Shown here: piece by piece, positions 14,431-19,812 of the stretch
Position numbering within the stretch: position 1 is the stretch's first letter
How the letters are laid out: the number at the start of each line of letters is the position of its first letter
Source of the DNA: UBA11524 sp963642705
Lineage (GTDB): Bacteria > Bacillota > Clostridia > Christensenellales > Aristaeellaceae
Direction: 5' to 3'
DNA length: 19,812 bases
NCBI GenBank assembly: GCA_963642705.1
Contig: CAVIHU010000033.1
Span: 1-19,812, forward strand
Translations under genes and position numbers: made by a program
Notes under the pieces: model-generated
What the model saw: only the letters and a program-made list of their open reading frames with translations
What the model was told of the DNA's origin: nothing
The model's database searches: none

Positions 14431-14434
14431 CATT

Positions 14435-14466
14435 CAGGCAATATCGCAAGCGCGCGGTATTGCCTG
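14435..14466 (+). terminator. Hairpin after recR, weak terminator
   Basis: A perfect 9-bp inverted repeat CAGGCAATA/TATTGCCTG with a 14-nt loop, 4 nt after the recR stop. It is followed only by CTTTGC, so termination is likely weak or absent; it may also act in mRNA stability. Confidence 0.5.
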
Positions 14467-14485
14467 CTTTGCTAATGAGGTGCCT

Positions 14486-16048
14486 ATGACCAAAGAAAGA
14501 CGGTATTTTGCCAGCGTTCCGACGATGATTGCCGCCCTGTGGCTGGCAGTATTCCCCTTCTGGTTGCTGGGCGAAAAAAATGCGCTTGCGGCTCTTGATT
14601 CCGGCGAGGTGCCCGTGCTTCAGGCGCTGCTGGACATGACGCTGCAGAGCTACAGCAACCTCACACGCACAAAATGGGACGGGATGATTGTCCTGACCGC
14701 TGTGACGGTCCCTGCCGTGCTGATTTGGCGGTTTGTCAGACGGCAGCCGCCTCGCATGACGGCACCGCTTGGCATTGCGTTCGCGTACATCGCATGGCTA
14801 TGCCTGTCCGCACGCTTCGGCACGTGGGCTGATACGGAGAATGCACGCCATGTGTCCGCCGTCATCTGGGGTGCTGAACGGTATGAAGGGCTGATTACCC
14901 TCGTGTGCTATATGCTGATTTTCCTCAGCCTGAGTCAGCTCCCCGTGCGCACCTCGTGGGTGCTGAGCGCGTGCAGCATCTCGGTCGCAGTGTACGTATT
15001 GATTGTGCTGATGCAGTACGCAGGGCTGAATCCGCTTCACCTGTTCCCGAGCGGACGGAGTATCCGCACAAACTACGAGTTTCAGGGGACGCTGGGCAAC
15101 ATCGACATGGTCAGCGCGTGGCTCTGCCTGATGGTGCCGGGACTGCTGGGCAGCTTCGTCCTCGGCAGCGCGCAGCGGCAAATCCACCTGACAGGCGGTC
15201 TGCTCGGCGTGCTGCTCCTGCTGTGCATGGAGGTGCAGAGCGGGCTGATTGCGCTCGGCGTAACGCTGTTCCTCCTCATCATGCTGTCGATGCGCCGACC
15301 GGACTGCCGCACAGGGACGGCGCTGGTGATTGGCATGGTGCTGCTGCTCGCTGCGCTGCGCAAGAGCGTGCTGCTGCCGTGGCTGGACGGCTCGGAGAAC
15401 ATCACGTTGACGGCAAGCGCTGCGGCCCTGGCGCTGCTGCTCGCAGGGATGCTTGCGCTTGGCGCGTCGATTCTGCTCCGCCGTCATCCGCTGGCAGAAG
15501 TAAAATGGAAACAGCTGATTGCGATGTTGTGCGGTGTGCTGGCAATCGCACTGATGCTTGTGTATGTCCTCCCGACAGCAAAGGGAAGCTGGCTGTGGGA
15601 GCTGCAGGAGACGCTGCACGGGCGCGCCCGGGATTCGTTCGGTTCCGAGCGGCTGGGCGTATGGCGGATGACAGCAGATCTGTTCACGCGTTCGCCGTGG
15701 TTCGGCACAGGACCCGATACGTTCTATTACGCCTTCCGCAGCTACCTGACGGAAACGGGTCAACATCTGGCGCAGAACTTCGATAATCCGCACAATCTGC
15801 TCCTGCAGACTGCGGTGAACTGCGGCCTTCCGGCGGCGATGCTGTTGCTATCGCTCTGTTGGGCGGCGGTTCATCACGCGCGGAGGCACGGCGGCTTGCT
15901 GTGGGCGCTGATGGCGATCGGATTCCTGACGCAGTCGATGTTCACATTCAGCATCTGCCTTGTGTCGCCGATGTTTTACTGCGTGCTGGGACTGTGCTGC
16001 ACAGGAGAAGGTTACATGCCGGCAGAGAAAGTCAAAATGAAGGAATAA
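14486..16048 (+). CDS. O-antigen ligase (Wzy_C) family membrane protein
   Basis: A 520-residue polytopic membrane protein of the O-antigen ligase/polymerase superfamily, which transfers or polymerises glycans on the outer side of the membrane. About eleven hydrophobic segments are visible across the protein. The large loop near the C terminus carries the family pattern SERLGVWRMTADLF, FGTGPDTFYYAF (406-417) and NPHNLLLQTAVNCGLPAA, where the His is commonly conserved. In a Gram-positive-type cell the substrate is probably a capsule or wall glycan, which is an inference. The start is the ATG at 14486 after TGAGG; a GTG at 14480 overlaps that site. No other glycan genes are nearby. Confidence 0.8.
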   Translation: MTKERRYFASVPTMIAALWLAVFPFWLLGEKNALAALDSGEVPVLQALLDMTLQSYSNLTRTKWDGMIVLTAVTVPAVLIWRFVRRQPPRMTAPLGIAFAYIAWLCLSARFGTWADTENARHVSAVIWGAERYEGLITLVCYMLIFLSLSQLPVRTSWVLSACSISVAVYVLIVLMQYAGLNPLHLFPSGRSIRTNYEFQGTLGNIDMVSAWLCLMVPGLLGSFVLGSAQRQIHLTGGLLGVLLLLCMEVQSGLIALGVTLFLLIMLSMRRPDCRTGTALVIGMVLLLAALRKSVLLPWLDGSENITLTASAAALALLLAGMLALGASILLRRHPLAEVKWKQLIAMLCGVLAIALMLVYVLPTAKGSWLWELQETLHGRARDSFGSERLGVWRMTADLFTRSPWFGTGPDTFYYAFRSYLTETGQHLAQNFDNPHNLLLQTAVNCGLPAAMLLLSLCWAAVHHARRHGGLLWALMAIGFLTQSMFTFSICLVSPMFYCVLGLCCTGEGYMPAEKVKMKE

Positions 16049-16071
16049 AAACGAATCATGCAGGTCAAAAT

Positions 16072-16102
16072 GTCCGACATTCGGCAGTGTCGGGCGTTTT
16101 TT
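16072..16102 (+). terminator. Terminator after the O-antigen-ligase-family gene
   Basis: GTCCGACA (16072-16079) pairs with TGTCGGGC (16088-16095), one G-T pair, closing TTCGGCAG, and is followed by G and six T (16097-16102). Confidence 0.85.
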
Positions 16103-16155
16103 ATTTCTGATTTGCAGGAATTTGATTCATTGATGCATTTTTCTCGTTTTTCTAC

Positions 16156-16184
16156 TTGATTTTTTTACGATATGAAGATATAAT
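16156..16184 (+). promoter_or_regulatory. Promoter of the aminotransferase gene
   Basis: TTGATT (16156-16161), a 17-nt spacer and a perfect TATAAT (16179-16184), in an AT-rich intergenic region. A leader of about 95 nt follows and contains the hairpin GGATTTC-AATGGC-GAAGTCC (16221-16240). No T-box, riboswitch or T-run was seen in the leader. Confidence 0.85.
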
Positions 16185-16285
16185 CAATTTGTTATCCGCT
16201 CAGATTTCATTTTTCTGTTTGGATTTCAATGGCGAAGTCCTTGAAAATGCATTAAATTTGTCCCTTGAATGCAGGAGGAATAGTT

Positions 16286-17485
16286 ATGGCACTGTCTGTT
16301 TCTCATCGCTGTCAGAATATTGCACCCTCACCCACCCTCGCCATCGATTCGCGCGCGAAGGAAATGAAGGCTGCCGGTGTGGATGTCATCAGCTTCGGCG
16401 CAGGTGAGCCCGACTTCCCAACGCCTGCCTATATCTGCGATGCCGCGAAGGAAGCCATCGACCTCGGCATGACGCGCTATACGCCGGCTGCCGGCACCGT
16501 TGCGCTCCGTCAGGCGATTTGCGACAAGCTCGAACGCGATAATCACCTGCATTACACGCCGTCTGACATCATCGTCTCCTCCGGCGCGAAGCACAGTCTG
16601 TATACCATCTTCCAGTGCATCCTCGACCCCGGCGACGAGGTGCTGATTCCGACGCCCTGCTGGGTATCGTACCCCGAAATGGTACGCATGGCAGGCGGCG
16701 TGCCGGTGTTCATCCCGTCGGACGAAAAGAACAATTTCATTCCGACGTCGCAGGATATTGCCGCAAAGGTCACGCGCCGCACAAAGGCCATCATTCTGAC
16801 GAGTCCGAGCAACCCGAACGGCTCCGTCTGGTCACGTGAACAGCTGCAGTTCGTGGCGGACCTGGCGGTCAGCCATCCGTTCTACGTCGTCAGCGACGAA
16901 ATCTATGAGAAGCTGCTCTACGATGGGCTGACGCATGTATCCATCGCCGAGCTGGGCGAAGCCATCAAGAATCAGACGTTCGTGGTGAACGGCATGTCCA
17001 AGGCATACGCCATGACCGGCTGGCGCATCGGCTATGTCGCGGGACCGCGCATCGAAATCTGCGCCATGACGAGCTTTCAGTCCCACGCAACGTCCAACGC
17101 CAACGCCATCGCACAGTACGCCTCGATGAAGGCGCTGCAGGGAGACCCGCAGTGCGTGACGGACATGGTCGCACAGTTCGAGGCACGCCGCAACGCCATG
17201 GTCGAGAAGATTAACAGCATCAGCGGTCTGTCCTGCATGAAGCCGCAGGGCGCGTTCTACATCATGCTGAACATCAAGGAAATCCTCGGCAGGCAGTACA
17301 ACGGCCGCGTCATCGACTGCAGTCAGACGTTCGCCGAGCTGCTGCTGGCGGACAAGCATGTCGCCGTCGTGCCGGGCAACGCCTTCGAGGCGGAAGGCTT
17401 CTGCCGCCTGAGCTACGCGGTCGCCATGGAAACGTGCATGGAAGGTCTGCGCCGCATCGAGGAATTTGTCGCTCGGCTGGTCTAA
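16286..17485 (+). CDS. PLP-dependent class I aminotransferase, aspartate aminotransferase-like
   Basis: A 399-residue fold-type I enzyme that transfers amino groups between an amino acid and a 2-oxoacid. The PLP-binding Lys239 lies in NGMSKAYAMTGWRIGY. SPSNPNGSV holds the cofactor-binding Asn, SDEIYEKL holds the Asp and Tyr that contact PLP, and FCRLSYAVAME near the C terminus contains the carboxylate-binding Arg. These features match the bacterial aspartate/prephenate aminotransferase branch (Ib). The exact substrate is not decided by sequence. The ATG at 16286 follows AGGAGG at 7 nt; a TTG at 16265 lies before that site and was rejected. It sits 116 nt ahead of a 2-oxoacid-linked acyltransferase gene, which fits shared carbon-nitrogen metabolism. 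Confidence 0.9.
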   Translation: MALSVSHRCQNIAPSPTLAIDSRAKEMKAAGVDVISFGAGEPDFPTPAYICDAAKEAIDLGMTRYTPAAGTVALRQAICDKLERDNHLHYTPSDIIVSSGAKHSLYTIFQCILDPGDEVLIPTPCWVSYPEMVRMAGGVPVFIPSDEKNNFIPTSQDIAAKVTRRTKAIILTSPSNPNGSVWSREQLQFVADLAVSHPFYVVSDEIYEKLLYDGLTHVSIAELGEAIKNQTFVVNGMSKAYAMTGWRIGYVAGPRIEICAMTSFQSHATSNANAIAQYASMKALQGDPQCVTDMVAQFEARRNAMVEKINSISGLSCMKPQGAFYIMLNIKEILGRQYNGRVIDCSQTFAELLLADKHVAVVPGNAFEAEGFCRLSYAVAMETCMEGLRRIEEFVARLV

Positions 17486-17551
17486 GCCTTTTCAACCGCA
17501 TCATTTTGTATGCATAGACGCATCACACCGGGAGGGCAGTATGCGAGCATA

Positions 17552-17580
17552 TTGCTCTCTTCCTTATTATTATATATTAT
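17552..17580 (+). promoter_or_regulatory. Candidate promoter of the DRE-TIM acyltransferase gene
   Basis: TTGCTC (17552-17557), a 17-nt spacer and TATTAT (17575-17580). The start would fall near 17587, leaving a leader of about 15 nt that begins at the ribosome site GGGAGG (17588-17593). The -35 matches moderately, so read-through from the aminotransferase gene remains possible. Confidence 0.5.
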
Positions 17581-17601
17581 TAAAAAAGGGAGGACCGTAT
17601 C

Positions 17602-18996
17602 ATGCTGGAATTTGACCCGAAATCCAACCTGTTGATGATCAACCGCTATCAGTACAGCCTGCAGGATGTCGAGGAGCCGAACCTGTACCGCGAGCTCTAC
17701 GACTATGAGTCCATTCCGAAGGTGGCGTTCAACATGCGCCACGTTCCGGAGAACATGCCGGACGAAATCTGGATGACCGACACGACCTTTCGCGACGGTC
17801 AGCAGTCCGTCAGCCCCTTCACGGTGGATCAGATCGTGCACCTGTATAAGCTCATGCATCGTCTGGGCGGTCCGAAGGGACTCGTGCGCCAGTCGGAATT
17901 CTTCCTCTATACGGATAAGGACAAGAAGGCGCTCCATGCCTGCCAGGAGCTGGGCTTTGAGTTTCCGGAAATCACGACATGGATCCGTGCAAACGAGAAG
18001 GATTTCGAGCTGGTCAAGGCAGCCGGCGTGCAGGAAACCGGCATCCTTGTTTCCTGCTCGGACTACCACATCTTCAAGAAGATGCACCTGACGCGCAAGC
18101 AGGCGATGGATAAGTATCTGGGCATCGTCAAGGCGGCGCTCGACCGCGGCATCCGTCCGCGCTGCCACTTTGAGGACATCACCCGTGCAGACTTCTACGG
18201 CTTTGTGCTGCCCTTCGCGGAGGAGCTCATGAGCCTGTCGAAGGAGGCTGGCATCCCGATAAAAATCCGCGCCTGCGACACGATGGGCTTCGGCGTGCAC
18301 TACTACGGCGCCTCGCTGCCGCGTTCCGTTCCCGGCATCATCTACGGTCTGAATCACTATGCCATGGTGCCGTCCGAGCAGCTGGAGTGGCACGGTCACA
18401 ACGACTTCTATAAGGTCGTCAGCAACGCCGGCACCGCCTGGATGTATGGCTGCTCGTCCGTCAACTGCTCGCTGCTGGGCATTGGCGAACGCACCGGCAA
18501 CTGCCCGCTCGAGGCAATGGCAGTCGAATACGCCTCCCTGCGCGGCACGCTTGACGGCATGGATTTGACCGCCGTAACGGAAATCGCCGAGTACATGGAG
18601 CGCGAAATCGGTCTGGAAATCAGCCCGCGTCAGCCGTTTGTCGGACGTCACTTCAACGTCACGCGCGCCGGCATCCATGCAGATGGTCTGCTGAAGGACG
18701 AGGAGATTTACAACATCTTCGATACCGCAAAGATTCTCAACCGTCCTGCGCTTGTGGCGGTTGACGCGACATCCGGCACCGCAGGTGTCGCGCACTGGTT
18801 CAACAGCTTCTTCCGCCTGAAGGGCGATGAGGTGGTTGCCAAGACCGATCCGCTGATCGTCAAGCTGCGCGAGATGGTCGCGGAGCTCTACGCGCAGGGG
18901 CGCAATACGGTCTTAGGCGATGAGGAGCTGGAAATCATGGTACGCTCCATCGACAAGGAGCGCTACGAGCATCTGCTGTTCCACAAGAGCCACTGA
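17602..18996 (+). CDS. DRE-TIM acyltransferase, candidate Re-type citrate synthase
   Basis: A 464-residue HMGL-like enzyme that condenses acetyl-CoA with a 2-oxoacid. The metal and catalytic region TDTTFRDGQQS is at 59-69 (Arg64, Asp65), and HGHND is at 264-268. HFEDITRADFYGF, IKIRACDTMGFG and GIGERTGNCPLEAM are also clear. An N-terminal extension of about 55 residues precedes the barrel, and there is no LeuA-type regulatory C-terminal domain. From memory, these features match the clostridial Re-citrate synthase group (type member from Clostridium kluyveri) better than 2-isopropylmalate or homocitrate synthase. The citrate role is an inference. It would feed glutamate synthesis in an anaerobe. 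Confidence 0.85.
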   Translation: MLEFDPKSNLLMINRYQYSLQDVEEPNLYRELYDYESIPKVAFNMRHVPENMPDEIWMTDTTFRDGQQSVSPFTVDQIVHLYKLMHRLGGPKGLVRQSEFFLYTDKDKKALHACQELGFEFPEITTWIRANEKDFELVKAAGVQETGILVSCSDYHIFKKMHLTRKQAMDKYLGIVKAALDRGIRPRCHFEDITRADFYGFVLPFAEELMSLSKEAGIPIKIRACDTMGFGVHYYGASLPRSVPGIIYGLNHYAMVPSEQLEWHGHNDFYKVVSNAGTAWMYGCSSVNCSLLGIGERTGNCPLEAMAVEYASLRGTLDGMDLTAVTEIAEYMEREIGLEISPRQPFVGRHFNVTRAGIHADGLLKDEEIYNIFDTAKILNRPALVAVDATSGTAGVAHWFNSFFRLKGDEVVAKTDPLIVKLREMVAELYAQGRNTVLGDEELEIMVRSIDKERYEHLLFHKSH

Positions 18997-19004
18997 TCTA
19001 AAGC

Positions 19005-19041
19005 CGGAGCTGTTTTTATGGCAGCTCCGACTTCGTTTTTT
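19005..19041 (+). terminator. Terminator after the acyltransferase gene
   Basis: CGGAGCTG (19005-19012) pairs with CAGCTCCG (19022-19029). A run of six T at 19036-19041 follows after a 6-nt gap, somewhat further from the stem than is typical. Confidence 0.65.
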
Positions 19042-19061
19042 CGGACTTCGCTCGTTTTCCT

Positions 19062-19175
19062 CCAAGCCTCTTCGCATCGCATCCCCGCGGTTCTTGACCT
19101 GAATATGGCTTCTTGGGAGCTTTGCGTTCGCCCCCAAGCCCCTTCGCTTCGAACCTCCGTGTTTCCTGATTGATC
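19062..19175. repeat. Degenerate 72-nt direct repeat in non-coding DNA
   Basis: Two related segments begin with CCAAGCC (19062 and 19134), 72 nt apart, and share CTTCGC-TCG-A-CCCCG-like sequence. The 160-nt stretch between the two terminators has no supported gene. Several open frames cross it on the minus strand with no ribosome site or family signature. Confidence 0.5.
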
Positions 19176-19201
19176 CTGCAGCCTCATAAACACAGCCATA
19201 T

Positions 19202-19235
19202 AAAAAGCCCATCCTCCGAGCGAATCGAAGGATGG
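19202..19235 (-). terminator. Terminator of the zinc-ribbon gene
   Basis: On the minus strand CCATCCT pairs with AGGATGG (plus arms 19229-19235 and 19209-19215) around a 13-nt loop, followed by GC and TTTTT (plus 19202-19206). Confidence 0.85.
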
Positions 19236-19259
19236 ACGATTTTGCGTTTTTACCGCTGA

Positions 19260-19553
19260 TTAATAGCGGGAAGCACGCTGAGCGTCGAAGCACTCACGGC
19301 AGAGAACGGGGCGATCTCCGCGGGGCTGGAAGGGAACCTGAGTCTCCTTGCCGCAGTTCGCGCACACCACGTCATACATCTGACGGGGAGCGGAAGAGCC
19401 GTTGCCGTTCTGGGCACGGCGGGCAGCACGGCACTTCGGGCAGCGAGAGGGCTTGTTCTGGAAGCCCTTCTCGGCAAAGAAAGCCTGCTCGGACGCGGAG
19501 AACACGAATTCATTGCCGCAGTCACGGCAAACGAGCGTTTCATCTTCGTACAT
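19260..19553 (-). CDS. Small double zinc-ribbon protein
   Basis: A 97-residue soluble protein with four CxxC pairs at residues 9/12, 38/41, 64/67 and 85/88, enough for two zinc sites. An aromatic motif (FVFSASEQAFFAEKGFQNKP) lies between the first two pairs, and the C terminus is LCRECFDAQRASRY. Proteins of this zinc-ribbon type are widespread in Bacillota, often annotated as zinc-ribbon domain-containing or cytosolic proteins, with no assigned role. The ATG follows AAGGAGG (plus 19564-19570) on the minus strand. It has its own promoter and terminator, so it forms a single-gene unit. Confidence 0.85.
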   Translation of the reverse strand: MYEDETLVCRDCGNEFVFSASEQAFFAEKGFQNKPSRCPKCRAARRAQNGNGSSAPRQMYDVVCANCGKETQVPFQPRGDRPVLCRECFDAQRASRY

Positions 19554-19699
19554 GGTTGGGAAACCTCCTTTTAATTGTCACCCATACCGTTGCCTTGAGG
19601 TCATCTGCTTCCATGGTTTTGCACCGGAGCTCCGATGCGGGTCGTGTGACAACCAAAGGGAGATTAGAGCCTTGGAATTCAGGTTGGGCTGCAGGAATC

Positions 19700-19705
19700 A
19701 TTATA
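19700..19705 (-). promoter_or_regulatory. Extended -10 promoter of the zinc-ribbon gene
   Basis: On the minus strand TGC-TATAAT forms an extended -10, with the TATAAT at 19700-19705. No good -35 is present at 17 nt (TATACA), as is common with an extended -10. The start near 19693 leaves a leader of about 140 nt, which contains a near-perfect GCATCGG-AGCT-CCGGTGC hairpin (19621-19638). Confidence 0.65.
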
Positions 19706-19812
19706 GCATGGATTTTCGCAAATGTATAGTCTTTCCGCAAAATTATTTTCCGGCTGTTCTGTGTTGTAAAGAGATATGACCCATGGAAGCAAAATCGATA
19801 TGGCACATGCGT

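Overview
The window looks like a chromosome segment of an anaerobic Bacillota, most likely class Clostridia, with the right-hand end of an integrated phage-like element on its left. The evidence is strong AGGAGG-type ribosome sites, sigma-A promoters with 17-nt spacers, a typical clostridial tRNA-Trp, an anaerobic NrdD/NrdG system and a candidate Re-type citrate synthase. No species can be named from the sequence alone.

Region 1 (1 to about 7450) is the element. Thirteen closely packed plus-strand genes run towards a tyrosine integrase that stops 41 nt from the 3' end of a minus-strand tRNA-Trp, the classic arrangement of integration into a tRNA 3' end. In order: the C-terminal part of NrdD (its N-terminal part is not in the window, and a stop codon lies just upstream in frame), NrdG, a PhoH-like ATPase, an Nmad1/DUF1599 MazG-like protein, an unknown protein with an acidic tail, a strong terminator, a Lar-like zinc ribbon, a divergent ThyX-like protein, a small two-helix membrane protein, an RNA ligase of the RLIG1/DUF5565 type, two proteins I do not recognise, a GP88-like Cys-rich phage protein, and the integrase. 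This is a nucleotide-metabolism and nucleic-acid-repair module of the kind usually seen in large phages. The opposite end of the element lies left of the window.

Region 2 (7452-7714) holds tRNA-Trp(CCA) with its own terminator and consensus promoter, followed by a good promoter for the topoisomerase pair.

Region 3 (7715-12166) is a type IIA topoisomerase operon, gyrB-gyrA, 3 nt apart, with a degenerate GyrA box.

Region 4 (12175-14466) holds a DUF4097 gene with its own promoter, then a nearly exact 175-bp tandem repeat (two full copies and one partial), then ybaB-recR in a 1-nt overlap. dnaX, a common neighbour of ybaB-recR, is not present here.

Region 5 (14486-19041) holds an O-antigen-ligase-family membrane protein, a class I aminotransferase and a DRE-TIM acyltransferase (candidate Re-citrate synthase or isopropylmalate-synthase relative), with promoters and terminators that suggest largely separate units. 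At the right end (19202-19705) a small minus-strand zinc-ribbon protein has its own extended -10 promoter, a leader of about 140 nt and a terminator.

The most interesting parts are the interrupted NrdD, the ThyX-like/Nmad1/RNA-ligase module, the possible chimeric tRNA-Trp and the structured 175-bp tandem repeats.
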